Positions 1 through 5,190 of a stretch of 7,439 nt of DNA are shown here, piece by piece. Each line of letters opens with the position of its first letter. Position 1 is the first letter of the stretch. The notes beneath the pieces were generated by a model, which worked only from the letters and a program-made list of their open reading frames with translations, searched no databases and had not been told where the DNA came from. The position numbers and the translations under genes were made by a program. The stretch is from positions 1-7,439 of the forward strand of contig DAHVAI010000422.1 in assembly GCA_027314685.1 (NCBI GenBank), written 5' to 3'. The stretch comes from Nitrososphaerota archaeon. GTDB lineage: Archaea; Thermoproteota; Nitrososphaeria; Nitrososphaerales; CADDZS01.

Positions 1-1
1 T

Positions 2-871
2 CCCGAGGCAGACGCAGAGATAATCGAATTCGCTTCGATTCTATTCAAGAAGCTTGGGGCAAATCCAAGAATCTCTGTAGGGTCTAGGAGGATTCTAGAA
101 TCTTTCATCACGAAAGCTCTTGATATCACCGAAAGGGACAGAATATTGGATGTGATGCGAGCCATAGACAAGCTTGCGAAAAAGTCGGTGGACGATATTG
201 CAAGCGAGTATTCCGCAAGCATTTCCAAGGAGCAACTCACCCGCCTCGTAGAGTTTGTCAAGAACTCAGGGAGTGGAACGCAAGTCAATGAGGCTTTGGG
301 CAGTTCGGGTATAGATTCCGCGAACCTGTTTCAGATTCTAGACTCACTTCGCTCTCGCGGCATAACAGATGTCAACCTTGACATGAGCATCGTCAGAGGA
401 ATAGACTATTACACAGACATGGTCTTTGAGGCGTTTGATAGAGACAACCCTAGACTCGGTGCTCTGTGCGGCGGGGGCAGGTATGATACATTACCCGTAG
501 TTTATGGCAGAGCGGACCTGGGTGCTACTGGCGTCGCCGGAGGCATAGAGAGAGCACTACTAGCGCACAAGTTCGCTAAGATGCCCAGAAAGAAATTTTA
601 TGTGGCGGCAGCGGGTTCCGACCCTGACCTCAGAAGAACCTGTTTGCGGATTTCGTCTGACCTTCGAGCTCAAGGGATACCTGCGCAATCAGATATATCA
701 GGAAGATCTTTGAGAAAAATCCTAGAGTCTAAGCAATCAGAAACTACCGCTTTAATCATTGTTGGCGAGAAAGAATTTGCTCAGAGATCAGTCAAGATCA
801 AGTGGATGGATTCTGGGAAAGAGGAACTCGTACTAATCAGCGACATTAGTCACAGACTATCAAACTATTAA
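2..871 (+). CDS. hisS: Histidyl-tRNA synthetase, 5'-truncated by the window edge
   Basis: Class II aminoacyl-tRNA synthetase that charges tRNA-His with histidine in the cytoplasm. The frame is open from base 2 to a TAA at 869-871 (289 residues), so the usual length of about 420-430 means roughly the first third lies outside. Family signatures are clear: the histidine-specific motif RGIDYYTD at 395-418, GGGRYD at 470-487 in the histidine-binding region, and motif 3 GGIERALLA near 539-565. The last 95 or so residues, starting with KKFYVAAAG, fit the alpha/beta anticodon-binding domain. A TTG at 146 also lies in frame but cannot be the start, because conserved HisRS sequence (PEADAEIIEF and onward) continues upstream to the window edge. 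The gene converges on the ferredoxin gene with a 35-base gap. What is seen is ordinary and intact; I am very sure of the family. Confidence 0.96.
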   Translation, partial: PEADAEIIEFASILFKKLGANPRISVGSRRILESFITKALDITERDRILDVMRAIDKLAKKSVDDIASEYSASISKEQLTRLVEFVKNSGSGTQVNEALGSSGIDSANLFQILDSLRSRGITDVNLDMSIVRGIDYYTDMVFEAFDRDNPRLGALCGGGRYDTLPVVYGRADLGATGVAGGIERALLAHKFAKMPRKKFYVAAAGSDPDLRRTCLRISSDLRAQGIPAQSDISGRSLRKILESKQSETTALIIVGEKEFAQRSVKIKWMDSGKEELVLISDISHRLSNY

Positions 872-884
872 GTCGGCTACCCAG

Positions 885-900
885 ACCAGCTCAAGCTGGT
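885..900. terminator. Short stem-loop between convergent hisS and ferredoxin genes
   Basis: A perfect 6-bp stem (ACCAGC, loop TCAA, GCTGGT) sits in the 35-base gap between two converging stop codons and would form on either transcript. There is no long T-run directly after it on either strand, so its role in termination is inferred from position only. Confidence 0.4.
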
Positions 901-906
901 GTATCT

Positions 907-1344
907 CTATTTCGGAGTGATCTTTATTGCAACAGTCGGACAGACAGTCTCGCAAGCCATGCAGAAAATGCAATCAGCTTCGCGAAGCGGATCTATCTTA
1001 TCTGTTCTATAATTAGTCCACTGTTCTGACCCTTTTTCGACCTTCACATCGTTTCCTGAGCCACCTTGTCCGTCGCCTCTCAAGAACCAAGCAAAAACGT
1101 TGACGGGGCAGACATCTGTGCATTGACCATCTGCAATGCAGGTTTCCCAATCAACGGCAACATTTGTTCCATGAATACCAAAACTCGTTGGGTATGGATT
1201 CCCATTAGCATCGTTTCTCTGAATACCTTCAGCTCGAACGGAATGACCTTCATGAGTGCCAGTCACTGGATACTCGCTGGTCTTTGACAAAAAGTCGCCA
1301 TCAATCGGCTTCGGTTTGTAGTCCAGAGTTGCAACATCTACCAT
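907..1344 (-). CDS. Zinc-containing seven-iron ferredoxin (3Fe-4S plus 4Fe-4S)
   Basis: Small soluble electron carrier of the archaeal zinc-ferredoxin family; in relatives it accepts electrons from 2-oxoacid:ferredoxin oxidoreductases. The protein has 145 residues, longer than the roughly 103 of the Sulfolobus protein. Cluster I is C69-x2-D72-x2-C75-x3-C79-P: aspartate replaces the second cysteine, as in proteins with a 3Fe-4S cluster. Cluster II is the complete C125-x2-C128-x2-C131-x3-C135-P and should hold 4Fe-4S. The N-terminal extension carries H31 and H34 (THEGH) and H58, matching the three zinc-binding histidines of the Sulfolobus protein; D118 or D124 could be the fourth ligand. Residues 88-117 form an extra Gly/Lys-rich loop between the clusters, as known in this family. 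The ATG at 1344 is preceded by a well-placed TATA box and only a weak AGGT. Single gene, converging on hisS. Confidence 0.93.
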   Translation of the reverse strand: MVDVATLDYKPKPIDGDFLSKTSEYPVTGTHEGHSVRAEGIQRNDANGNPYPTSFGIHGTNVAVDWETCIADGQCTDVCPVNVFAWFLRGDGQGGSGNDVKVEKGSEQWTNYRTDKIDPLREADCIFCMACETVCPTVAIKITPK

Positions 1345-1379
1345 TGTAAGTTAACCTAAATTTTAGATGTCTAGCCGGA

Positions 1380-1388
1380 ATATATAAT
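1380..1388 (-). promoter_or_regulatory. TATA box of the ferredoxin gene
   Basis: On the minus strand the sequence reads ATTATATAT, a good archaeal TATA element centred about 40 bases before the ATG. With the usual 25-27 base spacing, transcription would start near 1357, leaving a leader of about a dozen bases. Confidence 0.6.
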
Positions 1389-1413
1389 GTTGACCATAGG
1401 TTGCGTCCAAAAA

Positions 1414-1428
1414 GAAACAACTTGTTTC
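1414..1428. promoter_or_regulatory. 15-base palindrome upstream of the ferredoxin promoter
   Basis: GAAACAA-C-TTGTTTC is a perfect 7-bp inverted repeat around one central base, lying about 26 bases upstream of the ferredoxin TATA box. Position and symmetry fit an operator or activator site for a dimeric regulator, but no regulator gene is adjacent. Inference only. Confidence 0.3.
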
Positions 1429-1686
1429 CCACAAAAATTCTTCAAACTTTGAACGTAGCATACAGATGATTTAATTCCGAGATTCACTTTGAAACCATTT
1501 GCTCCGATTCGAACATTTGGCTAAAACTCAAGAATCGCCCCAGCTTTGGCCAACATCGCACTTGAAGTTTGTAGCAATGTTACCAGGTTACTACCGGCTT
1601 TCGAACAGCATCTGATCATCAAGACCAGTCTCTTCATTATGAGATTTAGTATGAATTGGTTCCTTTCTGAGAGACTCTAACAACTT
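1429..1686. other. Intergenic stretch with no convincing gene
   Basis: This is the upstream side of the ferredoxin gene and the downstream side of the coiled-coil unit. The only reading frame of note is a 38-codon ATG frame on the minus strand (1521-1637), starting MKRLVLMIRCC and ending AKAGAILEF. It is partly hydrophobic, has no ribosome binding site or well-placed TATA box, and resembles nothing I recognise; I would not call it a gene without conservation evidence. No RNA gene or repeat was seen. Confidence 0.4.
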
Positions 1687-2019
1687 TTAAAGATCACCTA
1701 CGGTCAAACCATCAAGCATGTCAGTCAAACTGGAAAAGAGGAATCCAACAGACTGGGATTCAACATCATCGTTGAGAATTGAACTCAGTTCGCGAACAAC
1801 GTCAGACAGATCCTGTGGGTTCCCTCTGCTTTCACTCATCTTTGCAATGACTCCGATGAGAAACGAGAGCTCCTCTCTCTTTTCGGTGGAGCCTGCGATT
1901 CGGTACAGCAGCAAAGAGCGCGCCGAATTTCTCAAACCTTCGACAAAGACATCGTCCGCTTTGTCAAGCGTTGATATCAGTTCGGAGTAGCGCTTTGCGC
2001 GCGCCTCCTCAAGTTCCAA
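1687..2019 (-). CDS. Small helical protein, second gene of the coiled-coil unit
   Basis: A 110-residue, highly charged, all-helical-looking protein of unknown function; I recognise no family. It begins MELEEARAKRYSEL and has heptad-like leucines and few aromatic residues, with no signal peptide, membrane segment or cysteines, so it is probably cytoplasmic. The start is a TTG at 2017-2019 preceded about 10 bases upstream by GGGAG (within AGGGAGAT), which suggests translation by a ribosome binding site inside the preceding gene. Its first 11 bases overlap the end of the 532-residue coiled-coil gene in another frame, so the two are almost certainly co-transcribed and translationally coupled. By inference it could bind the coiled-coil protein. 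No other long frame competes on this strand; confidence that it is a real gene is good, function unknown. Confidence 0.75.
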   Translation of the reverse strand: MELEEARAKRYSELISTLDKADDVFVEGLRNSARSLLLYRIAGSTEKREELSFLIGVIAKMSESRGNPQDLSDVVRELSSILNDDVESQSVGFLFSSLTDMLDGLTVGDL

Positions 2020-3607
2020 CTGTCTGTATCTCCCTATCCAACGACGAAGAAATTCTCTTAAGAAGCTCTGTCATCTCGTCTCTGCTTGCAGTGCTGGTTT
2101 GCTTCCCCAACCAACGCATGAATATGTTCGTAAGGCTCCACATCGAGACCAGAGCTTCCGATTCAGTAACTTCGCCGGTTTCAACGAGCTTGAGCAGCGG
2201 AACAACAGACTCGTATTTCCCGATTCTTTCAGCGGTCTCGATTAGCGATGATTGTCTCTTCGTCTCTTCGCTTGCTCGCTTCAGGACATCGCTCATATCA
2301 CTTGTGAAGCTCTGAGCAGCGAGTTTCAAGGACAAAAGCGTGGCTTCAATTTCGACCTTCGTTGATTCAGAAAACTGCTTTATCTTCTCTGTATTTTCAG
2401 AAACCGATGACAAAACTGAAGACTGAGAACTCTCAAGTTCTCTCAGTGAAAGATCTTTGATTGAAGATATGGTTGACTCGAGGGTTCTCTTTTGCAAAGA
2501 CAACTCCGATACCGTGTCACTCAAGATCTTTTGCTGTTGTTGCAGCTCATTTAGTCTAGCGGACGCGGCTTCAGTCAACATCCTAAGATCGCCAATACGT
2601 TTGAGCTCGGATTCGATTGCTCCGAAATCAAGATTCGCAGCAGAAAGAAGCTCGTGCCAAGCAATTATTCTATTTCCATCAACCCCTCTCGATCTAAGGT
2701 CAGAGTAAGCTTGAATTTCCTGCTTCCGATTTTGATACTTTGCTTCCAGTTCTTCTAGCTTCGAGATGAAGTTCCTCTCTTTCTCTTCAAAGCTCCGTTT
2801 CTTTTCTTCGGCTTCTTTTACGAGTGAAGATTTAGTTTCTTGGAGGCCGATGATATCACTCTCCAACCCCAAAGTAAGATCGTAATTCTTCAGAACATCG
2901 CTCTCGAACCTAGCCATTGATTGTTCTGGATTCACACCGCGTCTCGATCCAATTTTTGATACGATGTCTCGAATTCGTTCAATCTGATCAACCTTTAGAC
3001 CAGAATTTTGCAGCTGTCTTAGCTGAATCAGTAATGACTTCTTCTCTCGAAGCTCTCCATTAATCGCACTTACTTCTGACTCTAGCGAAGCGTGTCTAGC
3101 TTCGAGATCCGCGATCGAATTGAGTTTTTCAATGATTGTTTCTGGGGCATATTTCGCGTTCTTCAGTGCCAGAAGGCATGTCTTGACGCTCGTTAGGTCG
3201 TCTACAGGGAATCCGAGTGATGCAAGCTGATAACGAGCATCGACGTATTCTCTGACATTTCTTTCATCAGCGGAGTACTCCTTCATCAAATCAGCTTTCT
3301 TCGTTTTAGTGTTGGCGATGCTTCCCTCCAAGTCCTGGATCTTCTTGTTCCTAGAAGCAATTTCCTTAGGGAGCTTGTCGAATTCAGTCTTGAGTTCGTC
3401 GAAAGTCTTGGAGTATTTCTTCTCAAGTTGATCTATCTTCATGCACTGAGCCACAAGTTGCGATGGCGTGTACCCTCTTTCAGTAGCTTTTGCAAATAAC
3501 GATTTCAAGAATTTCTCAGACTTTGAAAGCTCTACCTGAGGTTGTGTCTTCGAGCTCTGAACCGTCGTAACTGATTGAACATTCTCCAGAGTATTGCCTT
3601 CAGCCAA
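2009..3607 (-). CDS. Large coiled-coil protein with repeated modules, function unknown
   Basis: A 532-residue protein dominated by heptad-rich, charged helices resembling the arms of SMC/Rad50-type proteins, but with no Walker A or B motif, so it is not an ATPase by itself. Residues 1-30 are a Ser/Thr/Gln-rich tail. Three stretches (about 125-190, 196-262 and 300-362) share one plan: a short helix, a break with G[FLV] followed by a few residues and a hydrophobic (LGFPVDDL, SGLKVDQI, RGVDGNRI), a second helix, then coiled coil; residues 43-56 (RGYTPSQLVAQ) look like a fourth, partial copy. Residues 360-460 are Ser-rich helix, and 460-532 a compact helical end. No membrane segment or signal peptide, so probably cytoplasmic. 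The only usable in-frame start is the TTG at 3605-3607, shortly after a TATA box and without a ribosome binding site. It is followed by an overlapping small gene. A structural or chromosome-associated role is a guess. Confidence 0.82.
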   Translation of the reverse strand: MAEGNTLENVQSVTTVQSSKTQPQVELSKSEKFLKSLFAKATERGYTPSQLVAQCMKIDQLEKKYSKTFDELKTEFDKLPKEIASRNKKIQDLEGSIANTKTKKADLMKEYSADERNVREYVDARYQLASLGFPVDDLTSVKTCLLALKNAKYAPETIIEKLNSIADLEARHASLESEVSAINGELREKKSLLIQLRQLQNSGLKVDQIERIRDIVSKIGSRRGVNPEQSMARFESDVLKNYDLTLGLESDIIGLQETKSSLVKEAEEKKRSFEEKERNFISKLEELEAKYQNRKQEIQAYSDLRSRGVDGNRIIAWHELLSAANLDFGAIESELKRIGDLRMLTEAASARLNELQQQQKILSDTVSELSLQKRTLESTISSIKDLSLRELESSQSSVLSSVSENTEKIKQFSESTKVEIEATLLSLKLAAQSFTSDMSDVLKRASEETKRQSSLIETAERIGKYESVVPLLKLVETGEVTESEALVSMWSLTNIFMRWLGKQTSTASRDEMTELLKRISSSLDREIQTVGT

Positions 3608-3638
3608 AAGGAGTTCGCATTGCGTTACACCCTGTTAG

Positions 3639-3646
3639 CTATAAAG
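3639..3646 (-). promoter_or_regulatory. TATA box of the coiled-coil gene unit
   Basis: The minus strand reads CTTTATAG here, about 36 bases upstream of the TTG start. Transcription would begin near 3617, giving a very short leader of roughly 10 bases. It lies between tRNA-Gly and the coiled-coil gene, which face the same way, so the protein unit has its own promoter. Confidence 0.5.
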
Positions 3647-3709
3647 CATTGTTTGCCGTTTCCAAACATGACCTAGGACATTTTTCGGTATTTCTTCATT
3701 ATCATTTGC

Positions 3710-3718
3710 AAGAAAGAA
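3710..3718 (-). terminator. T-rich tract ending tRNA-Gly
   Basis: Directly after the discriminator base the minus strand reads TTCTTTCTT. T-rich tracts of this sort end many archaeal transcripts. No CCA is encoded. Confidence 0.4.
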
Positions 3719-3867
3719 TGCGGCGACCGGGATTTGAACCCGGGTTACCAGCGCGCTGCTCTCGAGTTTATTCAGGAGAATGGCAGGCTGATGTCCTAGA
3801 CCAGGATCTCCCGCATTTGATCCCACGTTCTTAACGAAGCAACAAACTGCGTCTAGACGATCGCCGC
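3719..3867 (-). tRNA. tRNA-Gly(GCC) with two introns (D-loop and anticodon loop)
   Basis: Three exons give a complete glycine tRNA. Exon 1 (3867-3853) is the acceptor strand GCGGCGA, T8, C9, D-stem GTCT, then A14 G15. Exon 2 (about 3805-3781) carries CCTGG, the D-stem return GGAC, anticodon stem TCAGC and loop bases CTGCCA with anticodon GCC. Exon 3 (3753-3719) begins with loop base 38 and has GCTGG, a 4-base variable loop, T-arm CCGGG-TTCAAAT-CCCGG and TCGCCGC plus A73. The acceptor pairs 7 of 7. Spliced length is about 75. Intron 2 (3780-3754, 27 bases, site 37/38) has a textbook bulge-helix-bulge: CTGC pairs with GCAG, bulges CA^T and CG^C, flanking TCTC/GAGA and the anticodon stem. Intron 1 (3852-3806, about 47 bases) lies in the D-loop with a looser junction; its 3' edge could move by two bases. 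A search ignoring intron 1 would take GCGGGAG near 3816-3810 as the 5' end, which pairs poorly. Confidence 0.93.
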
Positions 3868-3893
3868 ACTAGATGCAAGTTCACTAACTACAG

Positions 3894-3902
3894 TTAATAA
3901 AC
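3894..3902 (-). promoter_or_regulatory. Probable TATA box of tRNA-Gly
   Basis: The minus strand reads GTTTATTAA, centred about 31 bases upstream of the first tRNA-Gly base, suitable for a start a few bases before the mature 5' end. Confidence 0.45.
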
Positions 3903-3970
3903 GCATTTCTGAAATTTGCTTAGCAGCGCTTCGAGCCCAGACTAGAAGGGAGATACAAATCAAAATAAGA

Positions 3971-3978
3971 CTTTTAAC
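3971..3978 (+). promoter_or_regulatory. Probable TATA box of tRNA-Ala
   Basis: CTTTTAAC is centred about 31 bases before the first tRNA-Ala base, mirroring the spacing at tRNA-Gly. An AT-rich alternative lies at 3982-3989 but is a little too close. Confidence 0.4.
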
Positions 3979-4005
3979 AAGATAAATGAAAGACAAATTC
4001 TACGC

Positions 4006-4136
4006 GGGCCGGTCGTCTAGAGAAGAACTCACTTCGGAAAGCCTGGTAGGATACAGCGGTTGTGAAGATGCGTACCTTCGCTGCGTCTAACACTTTGGCA
4101 TGGTGGGGGTCCTGGGTTCAAATCCCAGCCGGTCCA
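4006..4136 (+). tRNA. tRNA-Ala(GGC) with two non-canonical introns
   Basis: Three exons assemble into a full alanine tRNA. Exon 1 (4006-4020): acceptor GGGCCGG, T8, C9, D-stem GTCT, A14 G15. Exon 2 (about 4042-4054): CCTGGTA, D-stem return GGAT, A26 and C27. Exon 3 (4091-4136): rest of the anticodon stem, loop TTGGCAT with anticodon GGC, GGTGG, a 5-base variable loop, T-arm CTGGG-TTCAAAT-CCCAG and CCGGTCC plus A73. The acceptor pairs throughout and carries G3-U70 and A73, the classic alanine identity elements. The joined anticodon stem CCACT/GGTGG pairs 5 of 5 only if the second intron (4055-4090, 36 bases) is removed after base 27; GGAT/GTCT then forms a central 4-bp helix with bulges AC^A and AA^C. 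The D-loop intron (about 4021-4041, 21 bases) has inner helix GAAG/CTTC; its 3' edge may shift by two bases. The usual 37/38 site is uninterrupted and no CCA is encoded. Confidence 0.92.
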
Positions 4137-4193
4137 TCTACTACACATAGGTAAAATATTGGGGTCGCAATATAGGACACTTGACCTTCGAAT

Positions 4194-4589
4194 TTGATTG
4201 TAGCGCGCTGGTTCTACAAATGCGAGCCAGTACTCCCTGAATTAGATAACGCGGGGCGTCGCTTCCACAAGCGCCAGATCTACTACAATTTAGCCAAGCT
4301 CGTCAAGGAGAACCCCGGTCTAACGGGTTGACAGATTGCTCTAAAAATTGGGAAGACCTGTTTCCCAGGTTACGCCCTTCCTCAGGAATCTACGAAAGTA
4401 CTGCAATGCGCTCGAGGTCGAGCGGGCTGGTTTTATCCTCACACTCGGCCTCGAAGAATTTTTGCAGATTTCGTGCGTGAAGAAGATGCTCTTGAAGCTG
4501 AGGATCCGCCCACATTTGCAGAGCGAATAACTCTTCTGAAAACATATATTACACACTGTCTTACACTCTATAATACATGCCAACTATAA
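4194..4589 (+). pseudogene. Broken winged-helix DNA-binding protein gene
   Basis: Reading through one stop and two frame changes gives a plausible protein of about 130 residues. The first part, open from about 4185, contains RQIYYNLAKLVKENPGLTG and reaches a TGA at 4329-4331, one transition from CGA (Arg). It continues QIALK; after a run of five A (4343-4347) the frame one base over continues GRPVSQVTPFLRNLRKY...ALEVERAGFIL, which completes a helix-turn-helix and wing. After a run of five T (4459-4463) the original frame resumes with ADFVREEDALEAEDPPTF and ends at TAA 4587-4589, overlapping vapB by 13 bases. The likely role was DNA-binding regulation. Both frame changes fall in homopolymers, so sequencing error is possible, but the nonsense codon argues for decay. 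The start is uncertain (a TTG at 4194 is one option; there is no ATG). Confidence 0.55.
4543..4551 (+). promoter_or_regulatory. TATA box of vapBC
   Basis: CATATATTA is centred about 30 bases before the vapB ATG, so the transcript probably starts within a few bases of the start codon (leaderless). It lies inside the 3' end of the broken winged-helix gene. VapBC complexes usually repress their own promoter; no clear operator repeat was seen. Confidence 0.55.
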
Positions 4590-4795
4590 CTATCCGAATT
4601 TCCGAGGAAGAAAAGAAGAATCTGCTTCAGCGCGGAGAGATTTCAAAATCTGTTCGAGAAGCAGTTAAGCTCTATCTTGACGCAGACATATCTCGAGAAC
4701 TTTTGGCAAGACTTGAGGAGCTTCAAAGAAAGAATCCTGTGAAGACCACGACCAGCAAGGAAGTTCGTATGATAAATGAGGATCGGAACCGTTGA
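4577..4795 (+). CDS. vapB: VapB-type antitoxin, ribbon-helix-helix
   Basis: A 72-residue protein predicted to bind DNA as a dimer through a ribbon-helix-helix fold and to neutralise the PIN toxin encoded next. Residues 2-8 (PTITIRI) form the beta strand, followed by helix 1 (SEEEKKNLLQRG) and, after EISKS, helix 2 (VREAVKLYLD), the usual order for this fold. Residues 40-72 are a charged tail of the kind that wraps around the toxin. The ATG lies about 30 bases after a TATA box with no ribosome binding site, consistent with a leaderless message. The stop overlaps the toxin start as TGATG, so the pair is translationally coupled. Intact and of normal length; family assignment is firm, toxin pairing follows from context. 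Confidence 0.85.
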   Translation: MPTITIRISEEEKKNLLQRGEISKSVREAVKLYLDADISRELLARLEELQRKNPVKTTTSKEVRMINEDRNR

Positions 4796-5190
4796 TGGTT
4801 GTTGATACTAGCTATCTTGTCGAAGGGCTGCTCAAGAATGATCAACTCCTTAAGAGCGATTTGCTTGTCACTCTAGACTTAGCCGTGTATGAGACTGCAA
4901 ATTCAGTTTGGAAGCATGAATTCTTACTGAAGGACATTAATAATGGCGCAGAGTATTTGTCGATTCTCCAAGGTTTGATCGAGTCAGGAAAGATTCAGTT
5001 AGTTCATGTTAGCAAAGAAGCTATGCAAACTTCTTACTCTATCGCTTCTAAGAGCAGGCGTACTATGTATGATACTGTCTTTGTGGCTCTAGCCTTGGAA
5101 TTGGGATTGGAATTTGCGACTTTTGACAAACATCAAGCTGAACTTCATGACAAGGTGTCCCACCAATCCTCCAAATATGGTAGGATTTGA
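4795..5190 (+). CDS. vapC: VapC-type PIN-domain ribonuclease toxin
   Basis: A 131-residue PIN-domain protein, the toxin partner of the preceding antitoxin; VapC toxins cut tRNA or rRNA with Mg or Mn ions held by conserved acidic residues. All four are present: D4 (VVDTSYLVE), E33 (YETANSVWK), D93 (MYDTVFVALALELG) and D111 (FATFDKHQ). Length is typical and the active site looks intact. I take the ATG at 4795, which overlaps the antitoxin stop as TGATG; a TTG one codon earlier is also open. The last 15 or so residues (HDKVSHQSSKYGRI) lie past the usual end of the fold, and their coding bases include a stem-loop and part of a tRNA T-loop-like sequence on the opposite strand, so the 3' end may have been fused to foreign sequence. 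Target RNA unknown. Confidence 0.88.
   Translation: MVVDTSYLVEGLLKNDQLLKSDLLVTLDLAVYETANSVWKHEFLLKDINNGAEYLSILQGLIESGKIQLVHVSKEAMQTSYSIASKSRRTMYDTVFVALALELGLEFATFDKHQAELHDKVSHQSSKYGRI
5165..5187. repeat. Stem-loop at the end of vapC
   Basis: AATCCT (5165-5170) and AGGATT (5182-5187) pair perfectly around an 11-base loop in which CCA and TGG can also pair. It covers the last vapC codons, stopping just before the TGA. It could slow transcription or stabilise the message, but it also reads like half of a T-arm on the minus strand. Confidence 0.4.

Noticed and set aside
1066..1287. Plus-strand frame opposite the ferredoxin gene
   Set aside because: The minus strand encodes an unmistakable ferredoxin; the plus frame has no family features.
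1718..2708. Plus-strand frames opposite the coiled-coil unit
   Set aside because: They are Ser/Arg/Leu-rich mirror images of heptad-rich coding sequence on the minus strand, with no start signals.
2009..3607. SMC/Rad50 ATPase
   Set aside because: Only the coiled-coil character matches; there is no P-loop, signature motif or Walker B.
3719..3816. tRNA-Gly with a single intron and 5' end at GCGGGAG
   Set aside because: The acceptor has mismatches at positions 5 and 6, and the D-arm is short of several bases. The upstream GCGGCGA exon pairs perfectly and restores the D-stem.
3635..3834. Reading frames of about 60 codons on both strands over this stretch
   Set aside because: They are translations of the tRNA-Gly gene and its introns; the peptide with RRPGFEPG is the familiar false product of a T-arm read on the opposite strand.
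3719..4136. Split or permuted tRNA genes
   Set aside because: All exons of each tRNA lie in normal order on one strand, and two introns per gene explain everything.
4091..4136. tRNA-Pro, suggested by TTTGG and the GGGCCGG acceptor
   Set aside because: Stem pairing places the loop as TTGGCAT with anticodon GGC, and G3-U70 with A73 indicates alanine.
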